Shown here piece by piece: positions 9,540-17,266 of a DNA stretch of 64,000 nt (position 1 is its first letter; each line of letters starts with the position of its first letter). The stretch covers positions 930,001-994,000 of the forward strand of contig OZ260072.1 in the NCBI GenBank assembly GCA_965284315.1, read 5' to 3'. A program made the translations under genes and the position numbers. Origin of the DNA: PCRC01 sp017848435 (GTDB lineage: Bacteria; Pseudomonadota; Gammaproteobacteria; Burkholderiales; Burkholderiaceae_C). Below the pieces are notes generated by a model. That model was given only the letters and a program-made list of their open reading frames with translations. It did no database searches and had not been told where the DNA came from.

Positions 9540-10424
9540 TCAAATTACTTCGGCCAACATGCGTGTGACGCCCTGTTGCCAGGGTGGCAATTTGAGGCCA
9601 AACGTTTGTTGGATTTTTTGCGTGTTGAGCCGCGAGTTGTGAGGACGCCTGGCTGGTGTGACGAATGCGCTGGTCGGCACAGCATCGGCCGTCTCGGCCT
9701 TCAACGCGACACCCGCCGTCCTGGCGCTTGCCAACACTTCTTGCGCGTACCCGTGCCAAGTCGTTTCGCCTGAAGCGGCCAAATGGTACAGGCCCGCGTC
9801 GGTGGGCTGCTGAAGCAGGTGCCTGAGTGCGTGGGCGGTGACATCGGCCAGCAGTTCTGCGCCGGTGGGCGCACCAAACTGGTCGTTGATCACGGTCAAT
9901 CGGTCTCGCTCCTTGGCCAGTCTGAGCATGGTTTTGGCGAAGTTGCCGCCGCGTGCGGCATAGACCCAACTGGTCCGCAGGATCAAATGCTGGGCACAGT
10001 GCTGGGCAATCAGGCGTTCGCCTTCCAGTTTGGTGTGGCCGTAAACGTTGAGCGGCGCAGGGGTGTCGGTTTCTTTCCAGGGCTGGCTGCCACTGCCGTC
10101 AAAAACATAATCCGTCGAGTAATGCACCAGCCAGGCGCCGAGTGTGGTGGCTTCGCGGGCCAGCACACCAGGCGCGGTGGCGTTGATGGTGCGGGCCAGT
10201 TCAGGCTCACTCTCGGCCTTGTCCACTGCCGTGTGGGCGGCGGCATTGACGATGACATCAGGCCGGACCGCACGCACGGTCTCGGCCAGCGCTTCAGGAC
10301 GGGTGAAGTCGCCGTATAACTCGGCGCTGTCAAAGTCCAGCGCAACCAGTTCGCCCAGCGGTGCCAGACTGCGTTGCAGTTCCCAGCCGACCTGCCCGCC
10401 TTTGCCGAAAAGCAAAATCTTCAT
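9540..10424 (-). CDS. rfbD: dTDP-4-dehydrorhamnose reductase
   Basis: A 294-residue extended short-chain dehydrogenase that reduces dTDP-4-keto-L-rhamnose to dTDP-L-rhamnose with NAD(P)H. The N-terminal GKGGQVGWEL is the Rossmann loop, and YSTDYVFDG plus YGHTKLEGE supply the Ser/Tyr/Lys catalytic set. The open frame extends 30 codons further upstream, but the ATG at 10424 gives the canonical MKILLFGKGGQ start and overlaps the rfbB stop as ATGA, so I chose it. It is second in the rfbBDAC operon. Confidence 0.93.
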   Translation of the reverse strand: MKILLFGKGGQVGWELQRSLAPLGELVALDFDSAELYGDFTRPEALAETVRAVRPDVIVNAAAHTAVDKAESEPELARTINATAPGVLAREATTLGAWLVHYSTDYVFDGSGSQPWKETDTPAPLNVYGHTKLEGERLIAQHCAQHLILRTSWVYAARGGNFAKTMLRLAKERDRLTVINDQFGAPTGAELLADVTAHALRHLLQQPTDAGLYHLAASGETTWHGYAQEVLASARTAGVALKAETADAVPTSAFVTPARRPHNSRLNTQKIQQTFGLKLPPWQQGVTRMLAEVI

Positions 10425-11488
10425 GCCGCACGCGCGCTGTAGTTTTTCTGCACCCAGTGCTGGTAGGCACCCGACTGCACATTGGCGACCCAGACCGGGT
10501 TGTCGAGGTACCACTGGATGGTTTTGCGGATACCGGTCTCGAAAGTTTCTGCTGGCCGCCAGCCCAGCTCCTGTTCGATCTTGCTGGCGTCAATCGCATA
10601 GCGGCGGTCATGCCCAGGCCGGTCGGTCACATGGGTAATCTGCGTCGCGTAGGGCTTGCCGTCGCTGCGCGGACGCAACTCGTCGAGCAAACCGCAAACG
10701 GTGTGCACGATTTCCAGATTGGGCTTCTCGTTCCAGCCACCAACGTTGTAGGTTTCACCCAAGCGGCCCGCCTCCAACACCCGACGCAGGGCACTGCAGT
10801 GGTCTTTCACATAGAGCCAATCGCGTACCTGCTGGCCGTCGCCGTACACCGGCAAGGGCTTGCCGGCCAGCGCGTTGACGACCATCAGCGGAATCAGTTT
10901 CTCGGGGAAATGGAATGGGCCGTAGTTGTTGGAGCAGTTGGTGGTGACCACCGGCAGGCCATAGGTGTGGTGGTAGGCACGTACCAGGTGGTCGCTCGCC
11001 GCCTTGCTGGCCGAATAGGGGCTGTTGGGCTCGTAACGGCCGGTCTCCTTGAAGGCAGGGTCGGTTGGCGAGAGCGAGCCATAGACCTCGTCGGTGGACA
11101 CATGCAGCAGCCGAAAGGACGCCTTCTCGTCGCCCTGCAAACCGCCCCAATAGGCGCGCACCGCTTCCAGCAGTCGGAACGTGCCAACGATGTTGGTCTG
11201 GATGAAGGTTTCAGGCCCGTGGATGGAGCGGTCCACATGCGATTCGGCGGCGAGATTCAACACGGCACGCGGGCGGTGGCGGGACAGCAACTCAGTCACC
11301 AGCCCAGTGTCGGCAATATCCCCTTGAACGAACACGTGCCCAGGGTGGCCGGCCAACGAAGCCAGGTTTTCCGGGTTGCCAGCGTAGGTCAACTTGTCCA
11401 GGTTGACCACGGCTTCTTCAGAATGCGACAGCCAATCCAGCACAAAATTAGCACCGATAAAGCCGGCACCACCGGTCACCAGAATCAT
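10421..11488 (-). CDS. rfbB: dTDP-glucose 4,6-dehydratase
   Basis: A 355-residue extended SDR that converts dTDP-glucose to dTDP-4-keto-6-deoxyglucose using bound NAD. Evidence is the MILVTGGAGFIGANFV start, HVSTDEVYGSL, the YSASKA catalytic Tyr-Lys segment and NNYGPFHFPEKLIPL. An upstream in-frame ATG at 11518 exists, but the ATG at 11488 starts exactly at the first beta strand and is preceded by TGGGAGACGAC, a good ribosome-binding site. This is the first gene of the rhamnose operon, so its promoter should lie in 11489-11560, after the terminator of the reductase gene. Confidence 0.95.
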   Translation of the reverse strand: MILVTGGAGFIGANFVLDWLSHSEEAVVNLDKLTYAGNPENLASLAGHPGHVFVQGDIADTGLVTELLSRHRPRAVLNLAAESHVDRSIHGPETFIQTNIVGTFRLLEAVRAYWGGLQGDEKASFRLLHVSTDEVYGSLSPTDPAFKETGRYEPNSPYSASKAASDHLVRAYHHTYGLPVVTTNCSNNYGPFHFPEKLIPLMVVNALAGKPLPVYGDGQQVRDWLYVKDHCSALRRVLEAGRLGETYNVGGWNEKPNLEIVHTVCGLLDELRPRSDGKPYATQITHVTDRPGHDRRYAIDASKIEQELGWRPAETFETGIRKTIQWYLDNPVWVANVQSGAYQHWVQKNYSARAA

Positions 11489-11561
11489 GTCGTCTCCCAA
11501 ATGCAACCGTGTGCACACGGTCTAATCACAGCCTGCGATTATCCCACTCCCCCGCAGCCAC

Positions 11562-11586
11562 AAAAAAGGCGCCAGCAGGCGCCTTT
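11562..11586 (-). terminator. Intrinsic terminator of the acyl-CoA reductase gene
   Basis: A perfect nine-base-pair stem (AAAGGCGCC with its complement) around a four-base loop. Read on the minus strand it is followed by a run of six T. It sits 27 bases after the stop of the acyl-CoA reductase gene and before rfbB, so it separates the two minus-strand units. Confidence 0.85.
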
Positions 11587-11612
11587 AAATGACCGCTACA
11601 CGCTGTAGACGC

Positions 11613-13598
11613 TCAGAAATGAATGCCCTGCATCATTTGCTGCATCGCCACGGCCTCTGCTGACAACTGTGGTTTACCGCCCTTTTCGCCCTTGGCAGCC
11701 GAAGAATCGGGGAACATGCGGAAGCTGGTGTTCATCGCAATCTGCGCCACCCGTGGTACCAGCGCGTGCATGACCTGGCCAGCAATGCCCAGTCGGGTGG
11801 CAATGCGCACCGGCTTGAAGATGCACGCCTGCGCAATCAGGTCAGCGGCCTCTTCGGGACTCAGGGTGGGAACGTTGTCGTACATCTTGGTCGGCGCAAT
11901 CATCGGTGTGCGCACCAGCGGCATGTTGATGGTGGTGAAAGTGATGCCCTGGTCGGCGTATTCGCTGGACGCACAGCGGGTCCAGGCGTCGAGCGCGGCC
12001 TTGCTGGCCACATACGCCGAGAAGCGTGGCGCGTTGGTCAACACGCCGATGGAACTGATGTTGACCACATGGCCACGCTTCTTGCCCACCATGCCGGGCA
12101 GCAGGCCCATGGTCACCCGCAGGCAACCGAAATAGTTGAGCTGCATGGTGCGCTCGAAATCGTGGAAGCGGTCGTAGCTGGACTCGATGGCTCGGCGGAT
12201 GGAGCGGCCAGCGTTGTTGATGAGGAAGTCCACGCCGCCATGGTTGTCGTGAAGCAGCTTGGTGAAGCGGTCGCAGTCGGCCATGTCGGCAATGTCCGCC
12301 GCATAAGCCACGAACTGATAGCCCTTGGCCTTGGCTTCGGCGCAGGCTTCGTCCAGCTTGTCCTGGTCGCGACCGCAGATGATGGTGGTGGCGCCCGCCT
12401 CGGCAAACTTGTGCGCCGCCGCCAGGCCAATGCCCGACGAACCGCCGGTGACCAGCACCACTTTCCCGCCGGCCGTGCCTTTGAGGGAGCGGTCTATGTG
12501 CAGGTCGGGGTCAAGGTGGCGCTCCCAATAATCCCACAGTTTCCAGGCGTAGTCTTTCAGGTTGGGGCAGGTCACGCCCGACCCCTTGAGGGCTGCCAGC
12601 GTGTCGCGGCAATCAAAGCGGGTAGGGTAGTTGACAAAGGCCAGCATGTCCTCCGGCAGGCCCAGATCCTTCATCACTGCGTTGCGGATACGGCGCACCG
12701 GCGCCAGGGCCATCAGCCCCTTTTTTACGCTCTTGGGAATAAAGCCCAAGAGCGCGGCGTTGATGAACAGGTTCATCTTGGGTGCGTGCGCGGCCTTGCT
12801 GAAAATGTCCAGCACATCGCCTACGCGGTAACCCACCGGGTCCACCAGATGGAAGCACTTCCTGGCGATGTCGGTCTTGTGGCTGATCACGTCCAGCGCG
12901 TTGACCACAAAGTCCACTGGCACGATGTTGATGCGCCCGCCTTCCAGGCCGACGGCGGGCATCCACGGCGGGAGCAGCTGGCGCATGCGTTGGATCAGCT
13001 TGAAGAAGTAGTAGGGCCCGTCGATCTTGTCCATCTCGCCGGTGGTGCTGTCGCCCACCACCATGGCGGGGCGGTAGACCGACCACTTACCCTTGCACTC
13101 CTGGCGCACGATTTTTTCGCTCTCGTGCTTCGTCATGAAGTAGGGATGGTCGTAGTTTTCGGCCTCCTCGAACATGTCTTCGCGGAACACGCCTTCGTAG
13201 AGGCCTGCTGCTGCGATCGACGACACATGGTGAAAGTGCGCAGCGTCAATCGCCTTGGCAAACTCCACCGTGTGGCGGGTGCCGTCAACGTTCACCGCGA
13301 CCTGGCTCTCTTCGTCGGCACCGAGGTCATAGACCGCCGCCAAATGGTAGAAATGGTCGATCTGCCCTTTGAGCTTCTTGATGTCGTCTGCTGAGACGCC
13401 CAGTTTCTTGGTGGTCAGGTCGCCGTGCACCGGCACCACACGCGCCGCACTCACACCCCAGAACTCGCGCAGACCCGCCACTTTGTTCGCGCTTTCCTTG
13501 CGAATCAGGAAGTACACCACCGAGCCCTTGCGCTCGAGCAACTTTTTAACCAAGCGTTTGCCAATGAAGCCCGTGGCGCCGGTGACGAAATACTGCAT
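11613..13598 (-). CDS. Alcohol-forming fatty acyl-CoA reductase (two-domain, Marinobacter FAR type)
   Basis: A 661-residue protein with two SDR domains. The N-terminal extended SDR (NAD_binding_4/male-sterility type) has TGATGFIG at 6-13 and YxxxK at 153-157. The C-terminal classical SDR begins near 378 with TGGSSGIG at 384-391, NNAG at 461-464, ISS at 514-516 and YxxxK at 529-533. The order, linker and the INMPLVRTPMIAPT and RMFPDS ends match, as I remember it, the Marinobacter hydrocarbonoclasticus FAR that reduces fatty acyl-CoA to alcohol in two NADPH steps. It would act at the membrane to supply fatty alcohol for wax esters. The ATG at 13598 follows TGGGAGATTGAC and gives MQYFVTGATG; an upstream in-frame ATG is spurious. 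It is divergent from a phasin gene. A generic multidomain SDR is the alternative. Confidence 0.85.
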   Translation of the reverse strand: MQYFVTGATGFIGKRLVKKLLERKGSVVYFLIRKESANKVAGLREFWGVSAARVVPVHGDLTTKKLGVSADDIKKLKGQIDHFYHLAAVYDLGADEESQVAVNVDGTRHTVEFAKAIDAAHFHHVSSIAAAGLYEGVFREDMFEEAENYDHPYFMTKHESEKIVRQECKGKWSVYRPAMVVGDSTTGEMDKIDGPYYFFKLIQRMRQLLPPWMPAVGLEGGRINIVPVDFVVNALDVISHKTDIARKCFHLVDPVGYRVGDVLDIFSKAAHAPKMNLFINAALLGFIPKSVKKGLMALAPVRRIRNAVMKDLGLPEDMLAFVNYPTRFDCRDTLAALKGSGVTCPNLKDYAWKLWDYWERHLDPDLHIDRSLKGTAGGKVVLVTGGSSGIGLAAAHKFAEAGATTIICGRDQDKLDEACAEAKAKGYQFVAYAADIADMADCDRFTKLLHDNHGGVDFLINNAGRSIRRAIESSYDRFHDFERTMQLNYFGCLRVTMGLLPGMVGKKRGHVVNISSIGVLTNAPRFSAYVASKAALDAWTRCASSEYADQGITFTTINMPLVRTPMIAPTKMYDNVPTLSPEEAADLIAQACIFKPVRIATRLGIAGQVMHALVPRVAQIAMNTSFRMFPDSSAAKGEKGGKPQLSAEAVAMQQMMQGIHF

Positions 13599-13804
13599 GT
13601 CAATCTCCCAAATGTGTTGGGTATTCTTGCCTAAGCTGCGCAGCACACTATTCCGCACAAACCCGTGCAAACCCTAGGCGGAGGGCTCTATGAATTTAGT
13701 CAACACCCCCTACCACTTGAACGCCAGTGTGCGTAAAGTCCGATGTGTAGCGCATGTGACAACCCACATCGCGCACCGATTCATCCCATTTTCCCGGAGA
13801 ACCC
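13599..13804. promoter_or_regulatory. Divergent promoter region between acyl-CoA reductase and phasin
   Basis: A 206-base gap between head-to-head genes, clearly richer in A and T than its surroundings. It holds the ribosome-binding sites of both genes (TGGGAG for the reductase, CCGGAGA for the phasin). A small palindrome GCAC-N6-GTGC lies at 13655-13668 in the part nearest the reductase and could be an operator for the nearby TetR-type regulator; this is inference only. I could not identify convincing -35/-10 boxes. Confidence 0.45.
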
Positions 13805-14323
13805 ATGGTCAAGAAACTGCAAAAAACCGTCACCGACAAAAAAACCGGCGCTCAGCTGTCGAGCACCGTCAAGGACTCGGCACAGCAAATCTGGCTGGCT
13901 GGCCTGGGTGCTTTTGCCAAGGCCCAGGAAGAAGGTGGCAAGGTGTTTGACGCGCTGGTCAAGGAAGGCCTGAGCATCCAGCGCAAGACGCAGTCCGTGG
14001 CCGAAGAAAAAATCACCGAAGCCACCAGCAAGATGACCCACATGGCCACCGACATCACGTCCAAGGCCTCAGGTCAGTGGGACAAGCTGGAGAATATTTT
14101 TGAAGACCGCGTTGCCAAGGCTTTGAACAAGCTGGGCGTGCCATCTGCCAAAGATGTGGCGGCACTGAGCGCCCGGGTTGACGCCCTCAGCAAAGCCCAG
14201 GCAGGCAACACGCGCACGGCGGCCAAGAAGCCCGTCGCCAAGGCCGAGGCGCCAGTAGCGCAAGACAAGCCGGCGGCAAAAAAGCGCGCCCCCGCCCGCA
14301 AGAAGGCAACGCCCGCCGCCTGA
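13805..14323 (+). CDS. Phasin-like granule-associated protein with lysine/alanine-rich tail (PhaI/PhaF type)
   Basis: A 172-residue protein. Residues about 20-115 form a long amphipathic helix region with the WLAGLGAFAKAQEEG signature of polyhydroxyalkanoate granule-associated proteins PhaI/PhaF. Residues 120-140 look like a short leucine-zipper oligomerisation segment. Residues 140-172 are a histone-H1-like AAKKPA/APARKK tail, which in PhaF binds DNA and helps granule segregation. It probably coats PHA or other neutral-lipid inclusions. The start is supported by CCGGAGA eight bases upstream. It is divergent from the acyl-CoA reductase, so it could equally dress wax ester droplets; that is inference. 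Confidence 0.85.
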   Translation: MVKKLQKTVTDKKTGAQLSSTVKDSAQQIWLAGLGAFAKAQEEGGKVFDALVKEGLSIQRKTQSVAEEKITEATSKMTHMATDITSKASGQWDKLENIFEDRVAKALNKLGVPSAKDVAALSARVDALSKAQAGNTRTAAKKPVAKAEAPVAQDKPAAKKRAPARKKATPAA

Positions 14324-14347
14324 ACGCGGACTGCGGCGAGCACACAC

Positions 14348-14377
14348 AAGGGACGGTTCGCCGTCCCTTTTTGTTTT
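14348..14377 (+). terminator. Intrinsic terminator after the phasin gene
   Basis: A perfect nine-base-pair stem AAGGGACGG with its complement closes a TTCG tetraloop, an unusually stable hairpin, and is followed by TTTTTGTTTT. It lies 24 bases after the phasin stop and before the TetR gene. Confidence 0.9.
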
Positions 14378-14462
14378 ACAGGCGCTTGCCGACACCGGGT
14401 GTTTCCCGGTGTGCAGCCGGGAACGGCTCGGGTACAGTGCGTGCTTCAAAGAGGTCCATACC

Positions 14463-15122
14463 ATGGCGAAAAAAGCGCCACGCCGCACGGCTGAACGCAT
14501 TCTGGAAGTGACGCTGGAGCTGTTCAACCGGTTTGGCGAACCCAATGTCTCCACCACACTGATCTCGGCCGAGCTGGGCATCAGCCCCGGCAACCTCTAC
14601 TACCACTACCCTGCCAAAGACGAGTTGATCAACTCGCTCTTTGACCGCTATGAGCGCGCCCTCAACGAGCTGCTCAACGCCAGTGACGGGGTGCGCAACG
14701 TGGAGGACGCGTGGTTCTTCATGCACACCCTGTTCGAGTTGATCTGGCAGTACCGTTTTCTGTACCGCGACCTGAACGACCTGCTCAGCAAGAACCGCCG
14801 ACTGGAAACCCATTTCCAGTGGGTGCTGAAAAACAAGACCCGCTCGGTGAAGGCGCTGCTCGACGGCATGAGCCGCTCAGGCGCGCTGAAGATCGACTCG
14901 CGTGAGGTGGAGGCCACCGCCACCAGCATGGTGGTGGTGCTGACCTACTGGCTGAGCTACGAGTACGTGCGCGACCCGCGCCGTGCGCTGGAGCCCGAGA
15001 GCGCACAGGCCGCGTTGCTGCGCGGTGCGCACCATGTGCTGAACCTGCTGGTGCCTTACCTGGAACAGGGCCAGCGCATGCACCTGCTGTCGCTGGTGGG
15101 GGCCTACACCCCCCAGAACTGA
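14463..15122 (+). CDS. TetR/AcrR family transcriptional regulator
   Basis: A 219-residue regulator. Residues 8-55 are a TetR helix-turn-helix: RILEVTLELFNRFGE, then STTLISAELGISPGNLYYHYPAKDELI, the highly conserved recognition region. The C-terminal 150 residues form the all-helical ligand-binding domain, here of the type often found near fatty-acid and polyester genes. The ATG at 14463 is chosen because it follows AAGAGGT and immediately precedes the basic MAKKAPRR N-terminus; the frame is open further upstream. Its position beside the phasin and acyl-CoA reductase makes these candidates for its targets, perhaps with an acyl-CoA as ligand. Confidence 0.9.
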   Translation: MAKKAPRRTAERILEVTLELFNRFGEPNVSTTLISAELGISPGNLYYHYPAKDELINSLFDRYERALNELLNASDGVRNVEDAWFFMHTLFELIWQYRFLYRDLNDLLSKNRRLETHFQWVLKNKTRSVKALLDGMSRSGALKIDSREVEATATSMVVVLTYWLSYEYVRDPRRALEPESAQAALLRGAHHVLNLLVPYLEQGQRMHLLSLVGAYTPQN

Positions 15123-15177
15123 CCTGCCAGACGCGTGGGCGTTTGATAAGCTGGCACACAACACAACGGAGACACGC

Positions 15178-15951
15178 ATGGCGAAGTGGGCTGCATTCCC
15201 TCACCTCGGCGACTACACCTTTGACACAACCAGTGTCAAAAAACACTGGGCACGGCTGCACCAGGGCGACACAGAGCCACTGCCCAAAGCCGCCAAGGTG
15301 CTGGAGGCATGGGCGCATTTCCACAATGGCGAGTTCCAGCAGGCGGCAGAGCTTGGCCTCAAGGCGGGTGGTGCGGGACTGACGGTGGCCAACAAGGCCA
15401 CCTGCATCTACGCCAACTACCTTGAGACCCGGGAGAAAACCAAGCTGGACCTGTTCACCGAGGTCGCGGAACGTGCGGCGGTTCAGGCTGCCGAAACGCC
15501 AGACGACCCCAATGCCTGGTACCTGCAAGCCTATGCGCTGGGGCGCTACGGCCAGGGCATCAGCGTGGCGAAGGCTTTGGCACAGGGCCTGGGCCACCGC
15601 GTCAAGGAAGCACTGGAAAAAACCATCCAACTCCAGCCACTGCATGCCGACGCACACATCACTCTGGGCGCCTTCCACGCCGAGGTGATCGACAAGGTTG
15701 GCTCGCTGATTGGCGGCATGACCTATGGCGCCAAGAAAGACGCCGGCCTCAAGCTGTTTCAGCAGGCACTGAAGCTCAACCCCGGCTCGGCCATTGCGAT
15801 GGTGGAGTACGCCAATGGGCAGGTCATGCTGGAAGGCGAACGCCGCATGAAAGAGGCCACCGCCCTGTACGAGCAAGCCGCCGCCTGCACACCGATGGAC
15901 GCGATGGAGCGGCTGGACGTGGAGATGGCGCGGGCCGAGCTGGAAGACTGA
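15178..15951 (+). CDS. TPR-repeat protein of unknown function
   Basis: A 257-residue soluble protein without a signal peptide. It consists of helix pairs of tetratricopeptide type, for example AWAHFHNGEFQQAAELG, PNAWYLQAYALGRYGQG, HADAHITLGAFHAEVID and PGSAIAMVEYANGQV, so about four to five repeats. ACGGAGACACGC supports the start. It lies 55 bases after the TetR gene on the same strand and may be cotranscribed. I recognise no named family; TPR proteins mediate protein-protein contacts, and nothing in the sequence points to an enzyme. Confidence 0.7.
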   Translation: MAKWAAFPHLGDYTFDTTSVKKHWARLHQGDTEPLPKAAKVLEAWAHFHNGEFQQAAELGLKAGGAGLTVANKATCIYANYLETREKTKLDLFTEVAERAAVQAAETPDDPNAWYLQAYALGRYGQGISVAKALAQGLGHRVKEALEKTIQLQPLHADAHITLGAFHAEVIDKVGSLIGGMTYGAKKDAGLKLFQQALKLNPGSAIAMVEYANGQVMLEGERRMKEATALYEQAAACTPMDAMERLDVEMARAELED

Positions 15952-15957
15952 AAACAA

Positions 15958-16006
15958 CGCCCCGGGGGCCGCGCCTTGCCTTGGGCGGCCCGGCGCAGCG
16001 GCTGAG
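15958..16006. repeat. GC-rich inverted repeat in a convergent gap
   Basis: Between the convergent TPR and M20 genes lies a GC-only palindromic stretch: GGGCCGCGCC, a short spacer, then GGGCGGCCC, followed by GCGCAGCGG. It resembles the GGGCCGCCCCAAGG / GCGCAGCGGCGGAG elements scattered in Comamonadaceae genomes and shares these pieces with the element at 44297. It may act as a bidirectional terminator or be a mobile repeat remnant. Confidence 0.5.
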
Positions 16007-17194
16007 CTAGGGTTTCAGCCAGGCTTGCACCAGCCGCACCCACACCGTCGCGCCCAGTGGCAGCAGGTCGTCGTTGAAGTCGTAGCTCGGGTTGTGCAGC
16101 ATGCAGGGCCCACCGCCATGGCCCATCTCGCGGTGCGCGCCATCGCCATTGCCGATGAAGGCGTAGCAACCCGGTTTCTCCAGCAGCATGTAGGCAAAGT
16201 CTTCCGCGCCCATGGTGGGCTCCTGGGCCACCACATTGGCCGCACCGACCACGTCGGCCATCACCTGCTGCAGAAAAGCGGTTTCGCTGGCGTGGTTGAC
16301 GGTGGGCGGGTAGTTGCGCACGAACTCGAAGTCGCACTGCGCGCCGAAGGCCGCGCAGGTGTGCTCGGCAATTGCCTGCATGCGCTGCTCAATCAAATCG
16401 AGCACCTCCAGCGTGAAGGTGCGCACGGTGCCCTGCAGCTCGCAGCTGTCGGGCACCACGTTGGTGGCTTCGCCGGTGTGGACCATCGTCACCGAAATCA
16501 CGCCGGCGTCCACCGGCTTCTTGTTGCGGGTGATGATGGTCTGGAAGGCCAACACCATCTGGCAGGCAATCGGCACCGGGTCAATGCCGTTGTGTGGCAG
16601 CGCGGCGTGGCTTCCCTTGCCGCGGATGGTGATCTTGAACTCGTTGCTCGACGCCATCACCGGCCCGGCACTCAGTGCGAACTGGCCCACCGCCAGCCCT
16701 GGCCAGTTGTGCACCCCAAACACCGCGTCCACCGGGAAACGCTCGAACAGGCCGTCGCGCACCATCTCGCGCGCGCCACCACCGCCCTCTTCCGCTGGCT
16801 GGAAAATCAGCACCACGGTGCCGTCAAAGTCACGGTGCTTCGCCAGGTGCTGGGCCGCGCCGAGCAGCATGGCCACGTGGCCGTCGTGGCCGCAGGCGTG
16901 CATCTTGCCGGGGTGGGTGCTGGCATGGGCAAAGGTGTTGAACTCCTGGATCGGCAGCGCGTCCATGTCGGCGCGCAGGCCAATGGCACGCTGTGAGCTG
17001 CCATTGCGGATGACGCCCACCACACCGGTCTTGCCCAGCCCGCGGTGCACCTCGATGCCCCAGGCGGCCAGTTGCCGGGCCACCAGATCGGCGGTGCGCA
17101 ACTCTTCAAAACACAGCTCGGGGTGGGCATGGATGTCCCGCCGCAAAGCGGCGATGCCGGCCGCTTCGGTGGCGATGGAATCGATGACTTTCAT
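16007..17194 (-). CDS. M20 family amidohydrolase (hippurate hydrolase / aminoacylase type)
   Basis: A 395-residue zinc amidohydrolase. Motifs in order are RRDIHAHPEL, GLRADMDALPI (metal ligand Asp), HACGHDGHVAMLLGAA (metal ligand His), PAEEGGGGAREM (catalytic and ligand Glu) and GAEDFAYML. This is the signature of the peptidase M20D group that removes N-acyl or benzoyl groups from amino acids. It is cytoplasmic, with no signal peptide. The ATG at 17194 follows CAGGAGCC; a longer frame upstream is rejected. The natural substrate is unknown; hippurate, N-acetyl amino acids or indole-acetyl amino acids are all possible for this family. Confidence 0.88.
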   Translation of the reverse strand: MKVIDSIATEAAGIAALRRDIHAHPELCFEELRTADLVARQLAAWGIEVHRGLGKTGVVGVIRNGSSQRAIGLRADMDALPIQEFNTFAHASTHPGKMHACGHDGHVAMLLGAAQHLAKHRDFDGTVVLIFQPAEEGGGGAREMVRDGLFERFPVDAVFGVHNWPGLAVGQFALSAGPVMASSNEFKITIRGKGSHAALPHNGIDPVPIACQMVLAFQTIITRNKKPVDAGVISVTMVHTGEATNVVPDSCELQGTVRTFTLEVLDLIEQRMQAIAEHTCAAFGAQCDFEFVRNYPPTVNHASETAFLQQVMADVVGAANVVAQEPTMGAEDFAYMLLEKPGCYAFIGNGDGAHREMGHGGGPCMLHNPSYDFNDDLLPLGATVWVRLVQAWLKP

Positions 17195-17266
17195 GATCAG
17201 GCTCCTGTATTGCCATGGTAGCGAAAGCCGTGTCGCCGTTGGCAATGCACCCCATAATTCCCTGTG

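Noticed and set aside
11766..13394. Plus-strand open frame of 542 codons over the acyl-CoA reductase
   Set aside because: His/Val/Gly-rich shadow; the minus strand shows two complete SDR domains.
13690..13973. Small plus-strand frames beginning in the FAR/phasin gap
   Set aside because: They run into the phasin gene in other frames, lack ribosome-binding sites and show no conserved pattern.
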